Of a stretch of DNA of 21,663 nt, positions 1 through 8,367 are shown one piece after another (within the stretch, counting starts at the first letter, position 1; every line of letters begins with the position of its first letter). The notes below the pieces were generated by a model, which was not told where the DNA came from, made no database searches, and was given only the letters and a program-made list of their open reading frames with translations. The stretch spans positions 1 through 21,663 of the forward strand of contig CAZRNU010000047.1 in NCBI GenBank assembly GCA_964601515.1. Reading direction: 5' to 3'. The position numbers were made by a program, and so were the translations under genes. This stretch comes from PWND01 sp964601515. GTDB lineage: Bacteria > Bacteroidota > Bacteroidia > Bacteroidales > UBA7960.

Positions 1-177
1 GTATGCATTAAACCAAAACGATTCATTGGTGATGTATTCGTCTTTGTCAGTAATTAAAACGACTATCTGAGGGAAAACTGAAAGGGAAACCGGGCTGGAG
101 GAATTATTAATACCAAAAGACATTATAGGATGAATAGCAGCCAAAACAAATATCGGGATATAAAATAAAAATCTCAT
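1..177 (-). CDS. Secreted MG2-type protein, 5' end only
   Basis: Reading leftward from an ATG at 177-175, an open frame runs off the left edge of the window, so only the first 59 residues are visible. The start MRFLFYIPIFVLAAIHPIMS is a hydrophobic signal peptide, so the product is exported. About 25 residues after it comes TDKDEYITNESFWFNAY. This resembles the 'TDK..Y..GE.(I/V)WF.AY' opening of the macroglobulin-like MG2 domain found in large secreted or outer-membrane-associated proteins of Bacteroidota. What is seen is the signal peptide and this motif; the family assignment is from memory of that motif, and the rest of the protein is outside the window. It is transcribed divergently from the methyltransferase gene at 333. 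Confidence 0.6.
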   Translation of the reverse strand, partial: MRFLFYIPIFVLAAIHPIMSFGINNSSSPVSLSVFPQIVVLITDKDEYITNESFWFNAY

Positions 178-273
178 CAGCTTAATGATTATATAAAGGA
201 ATAAATTTACCACAAATAACAAACATTACAAAACTAATTATGTTATATTAACAAACAAAAAAAAACAAAAATA

Positions 274-302
274 TTGACAGTAATAATTCTAATTATCATA
301 AT
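274..302 (+). promoter_or_regulatory. Possible -35/-10 promoter of the methyltransferase gene
   Basis: TTGACA at 274-279 is followed after 17 bases by CATAAT at 297-302. This is a good match to the general sigma-70 pattern, ending 30 bases before the ATG at 333. Bacteroidota primary promoters usually have a different -7 box (TAnnTTTG), so the match may be accidental in AT-rich DNA. Confidence 0.25.
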
Positions 303-332
303 CTGTCTTAACTTTATACTTTAAACGGAAGC

Positions 333-1133
333 ATGGCAGAAATAATACAAAGCTTACAAAACGACAGGATTAAAAACCTTGTAAAACTTCAAAAAAAGCC
401 TGTTGAAAGAAAAGAGCAAGGTTTATTTGTAATAGAAGGGCGCAGAGAGATATCATTAGCAATTCAAAACAAAGTAAAGCCTCATAGTTTTTTTATTTGT
501 GATGACATTTACAGTCCGGATGTTCATTATCCGATAAATCTGGATAACTATACCAATATACCTATAGTAAAGGTAAGTCGCGAAGTTTATGACAAGATTG
601 CATATAGAGGTGATACTCAAGGCATTGTAATGGCCGCACACAATTTACAAAACAATATTAAAGATATAAGCTTTTCGAAAAATGGTCTTTATCTTGTATT
701 GGAAAGCATTGAAAAGCCGGGCAATTTAGGCGCAGTTTTTCGCACAGCGGATGCTGCAGGAGTGAATGGGATAATAATTTGCGGAAACAGTTTTGACATT
801 TATAATCCCAATGCAATAAGAGCTAGTTTGGGTTGTTTATTTAGCGTTCCTTTTGCACTAACAGATAATGAAACAGCATTGAAAGCATTAAAAAACAAGG
901 ATTATAATATTCTTGCGGCACACCCCGAGGGAGATAAGATCTTATATGAAATTGATTTGAAAAAACCGTCTGCCATTATTATGGGCACTGAAAGTGACGG
1001 TTTAAGCTCTTTTTGGAAAAAAAATGCAGATCAACTGATTACTATTCCTATGATGGGACAGATTGACTCATTAAACATTTCAGTATCTGCAGCAGTTATA
1101 GCATATGAAGGAAGAAGACAAAGGCTGATTTAG
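333..1133 (+). CDS. RNA 2'-O-methyltransferase, SpoU/TrmH family
   Basis: Predicted S-adenosylmethionine-dependent 2'-O-ribose methyltransferase acting on rRNA or tRNA in the cytoplasm. The 266 residues match the usual length of RlmB/TsnR-like members. Residues 1-100 form the small RNA-binding domain (RIKNLVKLQKK near the start, then FVIEGRREI). The catalytic SPOUT domain follows, with motif 1 (EKPGNLGAVFRTADAAG), motif 2 (IIMGTESDGLS) and motif 3 (IPMMGQIDSLNISVSAAV), which together build the knotted cofactor site. All three look intact, including the Asn and Arg of motif 1 and the SLNxSxA of motif 3. The ATG at 333 is chosen because the family N-terminus begins right there. Which nucleotide is modified cannot be told from sequence, so no specific symbol is given. 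The sensor kinase gene starts 45 bases downstream on the same strand. Confidence 0.9.
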   Translation: MAEIIQSLQNDRIKNLVKLQKKPVERKEQGLFVIEGRREISLAIQNKVKPHSFFICDDIYSPDVHYPINLDNYTNIPIVKVSREVYDKIAYRGDTQGIVMAAHNLQNNIKDISFSKNGLYLVLESIEKPGNLGAVFRTADAAGVNGIIICGNSFDIYNPNAIRASLGCLFSVPFALTDNETALKALKNKDYNILAAHPEGDKILYEIDLKKPSAIIMGTESDGLSSFWKKNADQLITIPMMGQIDSLNISVSAAVIAYEGRRQRLI

Positions 1134-1178
1134 GATTGAATATTGTTAAATGTCATTTCATTTAAAGAAAACACAAAA

Positions 1179-3221
1179 ATGAGATTAAAACCATATTTTT
1201 ATTTGCTTCTGATTATACTAAGCATATCTAGTTGCTTTGGAGAAAAACCTGCAATACAATTAAATGTTGGAGTATATGATAATTACCCTAAGATTTTTAT
1301 TGATGACAATGGCAATCCGGGGGGCATTTTCATTGATGTATTAAAAGTTATTGCAAAAGAGGAAGGATATAAAATAAATTATGTTGAAGGTGATTGGCAT
1401 CAGCTTTATAAAATGTTATTAGACGGCGAGATAGACATTCTTCCTGATATGGCATTTTCTAATGAAAGAGACTCTCTGTTCTCTCTAACAAGGTTGCCAT
1501 TGCTAACATCCTGGTTAGAAATATTTACAACTAAATCCAATTTCATTCACTCATTAAAAGACCTTGACAAAAAGAAAGTTGGGGTATTGAGAGGAGGCAT
1601 TCAAGAAGCATATTCGCAGCAAAAGATTATGCGAGATTTTGATATTCATTTCGAATTGCATCTTTACGACAGCTATACAGAATCAGTTATTGGATTAAAA
1701 AACAATGAAGTTGATTATTTAATTGCCGGAAGGTTTTTTTATTATTCCGATTTGATTGAAGAAGATATTATTCCCACCGGTTTAATTCTTAGACCTGCGG
1801 AGTTATACTATGCCTTTACAAAAAACAAACACAGTGAGATTATTGCAGCCTTCGACAGAAATATTTCAACAATAAAGAACGACCCAAAATCTGCATATTA
1901 CAAGTCGCTTCATAAATATCTCGAAAGAGAAGCGATAAAAGGAATTCCAGAATATATCAAGTACGTGATATATATACTGTTAATTGTTCTTGTTGCCTTT
2001 ATGATGTTTATACTATTGCTAAATTATCGAGTGAGAGTAAAGACAGAAGAGATAAAGATTAAAAACGAAGAGTTGATAAAATCCAAAGAAAAGGCTGAAG
2101 ATAGTGATTATCTTAAAACGGTTTTCTTACAAAATATGTCGCATGAGATTCGAACACCTTTAAATGTCATACTTGGTTACCTTGATTTATTGAGAGATAA
2201 AAGCATTGATGAAGAAAAAAAGACACAGTATATTGAAATTATAAATCAAGGTGGTAAAAGACTTTCAGACACTATAAATAATATAATCGAAATTTCGAAA
2301 ATAGAATCAAATCAGCTTGATTTACATATAACAGATATAGATATCGAAGAAATGATGATATATCACTTAACCTTTTTCATGAATCAGGCTGAGAAAAAAG
2401 GTATTTCAATAAAATTGGCTGATTATGTAAAAGGAGAAGGAGCCAAAATCAGAACAGACAAAAGCTTTATTGAAGGCATATTAACAAACTTAATAGACAA
2501 TGCGATCAAATTTACTAAAGCAGGATTTGTAGAATTTGGTAATTACATTAAAGGTGATGACATTATTTTTTATGTAAAAGATACGGGAATTGGAATTCCT
2601 TCATATAAACATCATTCTGTATTTGAAAGTTTTATTCAGGCCGACAATGAAATGATAAGCCAATACGAAGGTTCAGGTTTAGGCTTATCAATTACCAAGG
2701 CGTACATTGAAGCATTGAATGGGAAAATTTGGCTTGAATCTGAAACTTTAAAAGGCAGCATATTTTATTTTTCGATTCCTTATATTAAATCAGAAATATT
2801 ACCGCAAACAAAATCAATTATTGAAGAAATATCTCCAAATGCTAACATTCAAGAGTCTATTACAATTCTTGTTGCAGAAGATGATGAGCTAAGCTATGAA
2901 TACATAAGTAGAATTATTGGAGGTAATGACATCAAGCTTTTGCATGCATTAACCGGAGAAGAGGCTGTTGAACTTGTCAAGAAAAACAGCGATATTAAAC
3001 TAGTGTTAATGGATATAAAAATGCCCGGCATTGATGGAATAGAAGCAACAAAACAAATTAGAGAATTCAATAAAGAGCTGCCAATAATTGCGCAAACAGC
3101 ATATGCTTTTTCCGGAGATAAAGCCAAAGTAATTGAAGCGGGTTGCAACGATTATATAGCAAAACCAATAAATAGGAAAGATTTAAAAAACATCATCCAA
3201 AAGCATCTTAAAAACTATTAA
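1179..3221 (+). CDS. Hybrid sensor histidine kinase with a binding-protein-like sensor domain
   Basis: Membrane sensor kinase of 680 residues. Residues 1-19 are a signal peptide ending in a lipobox-like ISSC. Residues about 24-245 are a periplasmic SBP_bac_3 solute-binding domain (LNVGVYDNYPKIFID, DGEIDILPDMAFS). One membrane helix spans about 262-285 and leads into a short coiled coil. The HisKA domain carries the phosphoacceptor His322 in NMSHEIRTPLN. The ATPase domain has an N box around Asn441, G1 DTGIGIP and G2 GSGLGLS. A C-terminal receiver domain has the acidic pair in VAEDDE, Asp612 in LVLMDIKMPG and a conserved Lys in AKPIN. There is no AraC helix-turn-helix, so this is not a one-protein HTCS regulator, and no HPt domain is seen. 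The ATG at 1179 is preferred to the TTG at 1143 because it starts directly on the signal peptide. A porin gene follows 79 bases downstream, so the sensed ligand may be a solute that passes through it (inference). Confidence 0.88.
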   Translation: MRLKPYFYLLLIILSISSCFGEKPAIQLNVGVYDNYPKIFIDDNGNPGGIFIDVLKVIAKEEGYKINYVEGDWHQLYKMLLDGEIDILPDMAFSNERDSLFSLTRLPLLTSWLEIFTTKSNFIHSLKDLDKKKVGVLRGGIQEAYSQQKIMRDFDIHFELHLYDSYTESVIGLKNNEVDYLIAGRFFYYSDLIEEDIIPTGLILRPAELYYAFTKNKHSEIIAAFDRNISTIKNDPKSAYYKSLHKYLEREAIKGIPEYIKYVIYILLIVLVAFMMFILLLNYRVRVKTEEIKIKNEELIKSKEKAEDSDYLKTVFLQNMSHEIRTPLNVILGYLDLLRDKSIDEEKKTQYIEIINQGGKRLSDTINNIIEISKIESNQLDLHITDIDIEEMMIYHLTFFMNQAEKKGISIKLADYVKGEGAKIRTDKSFIEGILTNLIDNAIKFTKAGFVEFGNYIKGDDIIFYVKDTGIGIPSYKHHSVFESFIQADNEMISQYEGSGLGLSITKAYIEALNGKIWLESETLKGSIFYFSIPYIKSEILPQTKSIIEEISPNANIQESITILVAEDDELSYEYISRIIGGNDIKLLHALTGEEAVELVKKNSDIKLVLMDIKMPGIDGIEATKQIREFNKELPIIAQTAYAFSGDKAKVIEAGCNDYIAKPINRKDLKNIIQKHLKNY

Positions 3222-3259
3222 TCTGAGTATTGCAATCATAATTAAACAACTTTTATTTG

Positions 3260-3267
3260 TACTTTCG
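3260..3267 (+). promoter_or_regulatory. Possible -7 box of the porin gene
   Basis: TACTTTCG at 3260-3267 matches the TAnnTTTG -7 consensus of Bacteroidota at all but one position and is followed by a GC-rich step. It lies 33 bases before the ATG at 3301. No clear -33 element is visible. The porin may therefore be transcribed separately from the kinase. Confidence 0.3.
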
Positions 3268-3300
3268 CGCCAGATTTTTTCCATTAAATATTTCTCAGGG

Positions 3301-4305
3301 ATGATTATTAGATTTATTACAATCAGTTTAGTAATTTCATTTAGCATCAATATATCATTTAGCAATAATGATTCATTGTTTTATCCAATTGTAGAAGGTA
3401 CAATCCGTCCAAAATATGAATATAGGACAAACACAGATGAGCATCGATTTCAAATTAGAAATGCCAGATTTGGTGTTAGAGGGAAGTTAAGCAAAATAAC
3501 TTCATACAGGGCCGAAATAGATCTTTCTGATGAGGGGATAACACGAATGAAAAGTGTTTATATAAGATTGCAGCCAAAAGACTGGTACAGATTAACATTC
3601 GGTCAACACAAAATACCATTCAGTACTGACGACCTTAGATCGCCACATCAAAGATATTTTGCAAACAGGTCATTTATAGGCAAGCAATTAACATCTGGAT
3701 TGAGAGACATTGGAGTAACATTGGCATTTTACAACAAAGAATTTATTCCATTTAACTTTCATATTGGAGTTTATAATGGGTCGGGTATTTATGACCAGAA
3801 ACCATGGAGAAAAACTAGTTCATTAGCATACGCATCAAGGCTTGAAATAAATCCAACTTCTAATTGGAGTTTTTCACTTGCATTAAGCAGCAAAAAACCT
3901 TTAGATATGAGGCTCAATATGTATAATGGAGGATTTTTCTATGACAAAAACGGATTCCATTTTGACACTGAGTTCTATTATAAAACATACGAGAATAACG
4001 CTTATGAGCCAACAACAGGTTTCTTCACTTTCGCTGCATATGACATAATAATGAAGAACCCCGGCAACATTAAGAAAATTACTCCCCTAATCAGATATGA
4101 TATGATGTCAGATAATGTTGGTTATGATGACAATGTTAATTTAAGAGAAGACATTGCCCGCTCGAGAATTACCGGTGGCATAACAATAAGCCTAAACAAA
4201 CCATTCCTAAATGACATTCGCCTAAACTATGAGCAATACTTCTATGCTTCAGGCATCGAAAATATTGAAAACAAACTTGTCGTTGAATTTGTAGTCAGAT
4301 TCTAA
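3301..4305 (+). CDS. Outer-membrane porin, O/P (OprP-like) family
   Basis: Predicted outer-membrane beta-barrel channel for small, probably anionic, solutes. Residues 1-22 form a signal peptide (MIIRFITISLVISFSINISF). The mature part starts EGTIRPKYEYR and goes on with the alternating beta-strand pattern of the phosphate-selective porin O and P family, including RNARFGVRGKL, YRAEIDLS, VYIRLQPKDW and LTFGQHKIPFS. The chain ends in LVVEFVVRF, so the C-terminal residue is Phe on an amphipathic strand, the signal used for barrel insertion. The length of 334 is on the short side for the family. Substrate selectivity cannot be read from the sequence. The gene lies downstream of the sensor kinase on the same strand and converges on the DEAD-box helicase gene. 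Confidence in the family is good; confidence in phosphate as substrate is low. Confidence 0.82.
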   Translation: MIIRFITISLVISFSINISFSNNDSLFYPIVEGTIRPKYEYRTNTDEHRFQIRNARFGVRGKLSKITSYRAEIDLSDEGITRMKSVYIRLQPKDWYRLTFGQHKIPFSTDDLRSPHQRYFANRSFIGKQLTSGLRDIGVTLAFYNKEFIPFNFHIGVYNGSGIYDQKPWRKTSSLAYASRLEINPTSNWSFSLALSSKKPLDMRLNMYNGGFFYDKNGFHFDTEFYYKTYENNAYEPTTGFFTFAAYDIIMKNPGNIKKITPLIRYDMMSDNVGYDDNVNLREDIARSRITGGITISLNKPFLNDIRLNYEQYFYASGIENIENKLVVEFVVRF

Positions 4306-4306
4306 T

Positions 4307-4346
4307 AAGAATTGAATTTCACTGACTTTCTGAATTAAATTTTCTT
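4307..4346. terminator. Imperfect AT-rich hairpin between convergent genes
   Basis: Bases 4307-4321 and 4331-4346 are imperfect inverted copies (AAGAA, TT, AATT and CA blocks pair, with small bulges) around a loop of about 9 bases. The hairpin lies between the porin stop and the helicase stop, and a pyrimidine-rich tract follows on the + strand. It could serve as a weak bidirectional terminator. The stem is AT-rich and broken, so confidence is low. Confidence 0.22.
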
Positions 4347-5585
4347 CTTCTTTTTGTTCTTTTTTCCTTTTGGAGAGTATTCGTAAATGTTTTGCTCTTT
4401 GAGAAGAGACTTCCAATCGTGTTTGCTTTCTTCAGAAAAATCGACTGTGGCTTCGTATTCGTCTTGATTTATAGCCATTACAGAAATCGGTTTGCCCAGA
4501 AATTCTTCAATTTCTAACAAAATGCCCTTTTCATCTTTACTGCAGAATGAAATTGCAATACCTCTCTTTACTCCTCTTCCGGTTCTTCCGACACGATGAA
4601 CATAGTTTTCAACCACATCAGGCAAATCATAATTGATTACAAAATCTACACTGGGAATATCGATGCCTCTTGCACTAACATCAGTAGCTATAAGAATTCT
4701 ATTACTACCGTCTTTAAAATCCTTCATGGCCTTAGTGCGTTCATCTTGGTCTTTGCTACCATGAATAGTTTGACTTGCCAAATCAACACGCTGGAGAGCA
4801 GCAGCTACTCTTTCTGCTCTGACTTTAGTTCTCACAAACACTAATATTTTGCTTTCAGGATTATCTTTGATGAAATGTTCCAGAAAAAAACGTTTATCAT
4901 CCATTTCGATGAATGCAACCGCATGATCAATATTTTTAGAGACAGGGTCTTTGGGAGAAATATGAATACGAACAGCATGATTCACTAATCCATATGCTAA
5001 ATCTTTAATATGTTCATTAATTGTAGCTGAGAAAAATAAAGTTTGCCTTCTTTTCGGAATTCTTTTAATAAGTTGCTGCATATCAGAGATAAATCCTAGC
5101 TCCAGCATATGGTCAGCTTCATCGAGAATAAGAATTTCAACTCCTTTGAAAGATAAGAAACCTTGACTTGCCAAATCAAACATTCGTCCCGGAGTTGCCA
5201 CCAACACATCTACACCTTTTTTCAATCTTTCAATTTGCGGAGCTTGTTCAACTCCTCCAAACAACCCCAAAACATGTAGGTTCATCCCTTTTGTAAGCTC
5301 AACAAAAACGTTAGCTACTTGAATTGCAAGTTCGTGAGTTGGCACCATAATTAAGCACCTTGTATTGTATTCTTCATTTCTGTATGGTTTGGAGCTTAAT
5401 AATTGAATCACAGGAATTGCAAACGCAGCAGTTTTTCCTGTTCCGGTTTGAGCAATTGCTAATACATCCTCGCCTTTCAAAATAGGCGGAATAGCTTTAA
5501 ACTGAATATCAGTGGGCTTTCTAAAGCCAAGATTTTCAAGGTTTAGCTTTAGTTCCTGAACAAATTTATATTGATTAAATCTCAT
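4335..5585 (-). CDS. DEAD-box ATP-dependent RNA helicase
   Basis: ATP-dependent RNA unwinding enzyme of 416 residues, of the bacterial RhlE/DeaD group used in ribosome assembly, RNA decay or cold adaptation. All helicase motifs are present in order. These are the Q motif (FRKPTDIQ, Gln28), motif I AQTGTGKT (Lys51), Ia PTHELA, Ib TPGR, II DEAD, III SAT, IV ILVFVRTK, V ATDVSARGID and VI HRVGRTGR. The tail ends in a lysine-rich stretch (KKNKKKKKI), a common RNA-binding extension. The start is the ATG at 5585-5583. A longer reading to 5648 would overlap the neighbouring gene and add 21 residues (beginning MRVCIFIQF) unlike the family. The upstream VF530 gene stops at 5587, so one base separates the two and translation is probably coupled. 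Which helicase subgroup it belongs to is uncertain. Confidence 0.93.
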   Translation of the reverse strand: MRFNQYKFVQELKLNLENLGFRKPTDIQFKAIPPILKGEDVLAIAQTGTGKTAAFAIPVIQLLSSKPYRNEEYNTRCLIMVPTHELAIQVANVFVELTKGMNLHVLGLFGGVEQAPQIERLKKGVDVLVATPGRMFDLASQGFLSFKGVEILILDEADHMLELGFISDMQQLIKRIPKRRQTLFFSATINEHIKDLAYGLVNHAVRIHISPKDPVSKNIDHAVAFIEMDDKRFFLEHFIKDNPESKILVFVRTKVRAERVAAALQRVDLASQTIHGSKDQDERTKAMKDFKDGSNRILIATDVSARGIDIPSVDFVINYDLPDVVENYVHRVGRTGRGVKRGIAISFCSKDEKGILLEIEEFLGKPISVMAINQDEYEATVDFSEESKHDWKSLLKEQNIYEYSPKGKKNKKKKKI

Positions 5586-5586
5586 T

Positions 5587-5835
5587 TTAGGATGAAGAAG
5601 TATTTTTACTTTTATTTTTTCGAATTGTATAAATATACAAACCCTCAACTTTATCGCGAGCCCATTTAGTTTTGCGTAAAAACTTAAGGCTTGATTGCAA
5701 ACTCAGATCTTTTGCGAAGCAATTAATCCTAATTTTTGAAGCTAATTCTTCCCATCCATAAAAATCAATCAGATATTCCATAATAAACTGAAGCGTTTTT
5801 CCATGCAATGGATCTTTACTTATGTGTTCGCTCAT
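5587..5835 (-). CDS. VF530 (DUF2132) family small protein
   Basis: Small cytoplasmic protein of 82 residues, close to the usual 75-80 of the VF530/DUF2132 family. The family signature is clear: KDPLHGKTLQFIMEYLIDFYGWEELASKI, followed by LQSSLKFLRKTKWARDKVEGLY. A structure is known for the Vibrio member and a nucleic-acid-binding role has been proposed, but the function is not established. The ATG at 5835 is preferred to the one at 5874, because family members begin only a few residues before the DPLHG motif and the longer form adds a hydrophobic stretch. The gene sits directly upstream of the DEAD-box helicase with a one-base gap, which suggests a shared role with RNA (inference). Confidence 0.82.
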   Translation of the reverse strand: MSEHISKDPLHGKTLQFIMEYLIDFYGWEELASKIRINCFAKDLSLQSSLKFLRKTKWARDKVEGLYIYTIRKNKSKNTSSS

Positions 5836-5919
5836 AAATTGATAAAAATTACCAGTCACTATTAATAATATCATTTTCGTTAATATGCACCTTTATTGAA
5901 TTTGGCAACATATAACTGG

Positions 5920-5927
5920 CAAAGATA
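5920..5927 (-). promoter_or_regulatory. -7 box for the VF530-helicase operon
   Basis: On the minus strand, TATCTTTG (5927 to 5920) is an exact TAnnTTTG -7 box followed by CC, a common context in Bacteroidota. Transcription would start near 5913, giving a leader of about 80 bases before the ATG at 5835. Confidence 0.4.
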
Positions 5928-5979
5928 GTCCAAAGCTGTATAAAAGCCCTAGTAATTCTTAATAAAACAAAGAAAACTA

Positions 5980-7146
5980 CTATTTCTCTCTTCTGCGGTG
6001 TATTTCTTTTTGAATGAGTTCCAACTCTCTGCCGGTCTGACCGGCCACGGAAGTATTTTCTTCTGCTCGTCGTATAAGGTATGGCAAAACAAGTTTTACC
6101 GGACCATAAGGAACATATTTTGACACGTTGAATCCTTCAGCTGCAAGATTGTAGCTAATATTGTCGCTCATGCCGTATAACTGAGCAAAATAAACGTTCT
6201 GATTATCTTTTGGAATATTTTTAAGTTCCATATATGAAACGGCATATTTTACGCTTTCCTCGTTGTGTGTTCCTATACAAACAGCTATTTTTTCATTATT
6301 ATCAAGACAGAACTTTATTGCTTTATCAAAATCAGTGTCAGTGTCTCTTTTTGACGAATGAATAGGAGAATCATATTCCAAATTTTCTGCTCTTTCATTT
6401 TCTTTTTCCAAATATGCACCTCTAACTAATTTAAACGCTGCAAAATATCCAGCCTCAATAGCTTTTGCACTAAATTCTGTCATATAATTTAGCCTGTCTT
6501 TTCGGTATAGCTGAACTGTGTTATAAATCAAAGGTCTCGTTATATTATGCTTCATCATTTCATTTTCAACTAGTCTGTCAATTGTATTCTGTATCCAACT
6601 CTCCTCAGCATCTATCATTAAAGCAACATTATACTTTGCTGCATAATCACAAATCTTTGCAATTCTAATTTGAATCCTATGAAACTCATCAGCCTCCTCA
6701 AGAGTTAGAGACTGATTGTTATTCACTTTTTCCATAAGCTTAAATCTTGCAATGCCGGTAGGCTTAAATACAGCATGAGAAATTCTTGAATCAACTGACG
6801 CTTTTTTTATAATACTTAAAACTATTTCTGCAGTTTTATCAAAGCTTTTCTCGTTTTGCAAACCTTCTGCGCTATAATCCAATATAGATTTAATATTCGA
6901 ATTCGAGAGATTATCAATACTAGACTCACACTCTGATATTGTTTCCCCGCCACAAAAGTGATTAAAAATAGTTGGCTTCACAATCCACTTAATCGGAAAT
7001 CTTAATAAAATTGCCAATCGCAATAATGCCGAACCCACTTTCACTAATCGAGGCCTAGCAACCATTCGAAATAAAAACTTTGCTTTTTTAAGATACGAAT
7101 TACTCTTATGAGCAAAAGCTATCTCAGTATTTTCAAATTGTACCAT
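5980..7146 (-). CDS. Proline dehydrogenase (monofunctional)
   Basis: FAD enzyme that oxidises L-proline to delta-1-pyrroline-5-carboxylate, the first step of proline breakdown, passing electrons to the membrane quinone pool. The 388 residues form a single PRODH beta/alpha barrel with no aldehyde dehydrogenase domain, so it is the short form and not a PutA fusion. Visible signatures are MIDAEESW, AFKLVRGAYLEKE (the conserved KLVRGAY flavin-site strand), CIGTHNEESV, FAQLYGMSD and the C-terminal VPYGPV...LPYLIRRAEEN, whose RRxxEN motif binds the proline carboxylate. The start is the ATG at 7146. No pyrroline-5-carboxylate dehydrogenase gene is in the window, so the second step must be encoded elsewhere. 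It is divergent from aroB across a 130-base region. The N-terminal ~60 residues are less conserved. Confidence 0.93.
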   Translation of the reverse strand: MVQFENTEIAFAHKSNSYLKKAKFLFRMVARPRLVKVGSALLRLAILLRFPIKWIVKPTIFNHFCGGETISECESSIDNLSNSNIKSILDYSAEGLQNEKSFDKTAEIVLSIIKKASVDSRISHAVFKPTGIARFKLMEKVNNNQSLTLEEADEFHRIQIRIAKICDYAAKYNVALMIDAEESWIQNTIDRLVENEMMKHNITRPLIYNTVQLYRKDRLNYMTEFSAKAIEAGYFAAFKLVRGAYLEKENERAENLEYDSPIHSSKRDTDTDFDKAIKFCLDNNEKIAVCIGTHNEESVKYAVSYMELKNIPKDNQNVYFAQLYGMSDNISYNLAAEGFNVSKYVPYGPVKLVLPYLIRRAEENTSVAGQTGRELELIQKEIHRRREK

Positions 7147-7252
7147 TCAATTTATCTTTTGTTTTGGATTAACAAATACATACAAGATTTGTTTTATTCA
7201 GAAATAACAAAATACCAAAATAGGCAATTATTATAAGCTCAAAATTATTTCA

Positions 7253-7260
7253 TAAATTTG
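7253..7260 (+). promoter_or_regulatory. -7 box for the aroB-aroA operon
   Basis: TAAATTTG at 7253-7260 is an exact TAnnTTTG -7 box, 16 bases before the aroB ATG at 7277. The predicted transcript would have a leader of only about 10 bases. No matching -33 TTTG is obvious. Confidence 0.38.
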
Positions 7261-7276
7261 CTTCAATACAAAAAAC

Positions 7277-8365
7277 ATGGAAATAATTAACAATAATTAC
7301 CCTCATCCGGTTTACTGTGATTTTTTAAACTCGGGCAAACTACTGGATTATTTAAGAAGCAATTTCAAGCCCGGCACAGAGCTTCACGTTTTATGCGATT
7401 CGAATACTGCTAAACATTGCTTTCCTATCCTGAAGAAACATCTTACCGAAGTTTATTTTTTGAACTATGTAGCTTTTTATGAAGGTGAAAAAAATAAGAA
7501 TCTTAAAACTTGTCAGACAATATGGAGTTATTTTTCTGAATTTGGCATTAGAAAAGATTCATTGATTATTAACCTTGGTGGTGGGATTACAAGCGACATT
7601 GGAGGATTTTGCGCGTCAATTTATTTAAGAGGTGTCCCCTTTATTAATATTCCGACTTCTTTAATGGCAATGGTTGATGCATCACTTGGAGGAAAAACAG
7701 GTGTAGACTCAGACAATCTTAAGAATATCTTAGGAGTCATTAATTTCCCTGAGGCTGTATTTATAGATGCTGAATTTCTTAATACTCTCTCAAAGCGAGA
7801 GTTCAATTCCGGATATAATGAAATGATAAAACATGGATTGGTTGCCGATGCTGAATATTTTGTTCATTTAACTGAGAATGCCTTTGAAAATAGAATTTCT
7901 GAAGCAATTAAAAAATCGGTTGAGATAAAAATGAATATTATTTCAGAAGATCCATTCGACAAAGGATTAAGAAGAACCCTAAATTTCGGACACACAATCG
8001 GACATGCAATTGAAACTGCATTTTTAAGGTTTTCAGACAAGTCTGTATTACACGGTGAAGCAATACTATTAGGAATGATAGCTGAGAGTTACTTATCAGA
8101 GCTTCATGGAGTATTATCTAAAAATGATTTGGATAAAATCATAGAAAAATTAAGGCAACGAACACCAAGAATAAACTTCGACTATAACATTATTGATGAA
8201 ATTTTGCAATATATGATGTATGACAAAAAACACTCGTTGTCGCAAATGAATTTTACTTTATTGGAAGCTCCAGGCAAAGCTATCATAAATCAAAACGTAA
8301 ACAAAAATGATATCCGCAGTTCGTTAGAATATTTAGTCTGGCTCACTGAATCTAATACACAATAA
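7277..8365 (+). CDS. aroB: 3-dehydroquinate synthase
   Basis: Second enzyme of the shikimate pathway. It converts DAHP to 3-dehydroquinate with NAD+ and a divalent metal in the cytoplasm. The 362 residues match the normal size. The N-terminal nucleotide-binding part holds the glycine-rich LGGGITSDIGGF. It is followed by the strongly conserved IPTSLMAMVDASLGGKTGVD, which contributes substrate and NAD contacts. The metal ligands are seen in NEMIKHGLVAD (Glu), FGHTIGHAIE (His) and VLHGEAI (His). All expected residues are present, so the enzyme should be active. The ATG at 7277 follows a -7 box closely. aroA begins two bases after the stop, so the two genes form one operon. The gene is divergent from proline dehydrogenase. 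Confidence 0.96.
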   Translation: MEIINNNYPHPVYCDFLNSGKLLDYLRSNFKPGTELHVLCDSNTAKHCFPILKKHLTEVYFLNYVAFYEGEKNKNLKTCQTIWSYFSEFGIRKDSLIINLGGGITSDIGGFCASIYLRGVPFINIPTSLMAMVDASLGGKTGVDSDNLKNILGVINFPEAVFIDAEFLNTLSKREFNSGYNEMIKHGLVADAEYFVHLTENAFENRISEAIKKSVEIKMNIISEDPFDKGLRRTLNFGHTIGHAIETAFLRFSDKSVLHGEAILLGMIAESYLSELHGVLSKNDLDKIIEKLRQRTPRINFDYNIIDEILQYMMYDKKHSLSQMNFTLLEAPGKAIINQNVNKNDIRSSLEYLVWLTESNTQ

Positions 8366-8367
8366 AA

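Noticed and set aside
1179..3221. Hybrid two-component system of the HTCS type
   Set aside because: The protein ends right after the receiver domain; there is no AraC-type helix-turn-helix.
5586..5648. N-terminal extension of the DEAD-box helicase
   Set aside because: The 21 extra residues would overlap the VF530 coding region, do not resemble helicases, and the ATG at 5585 fits the family start and the one-base gap.
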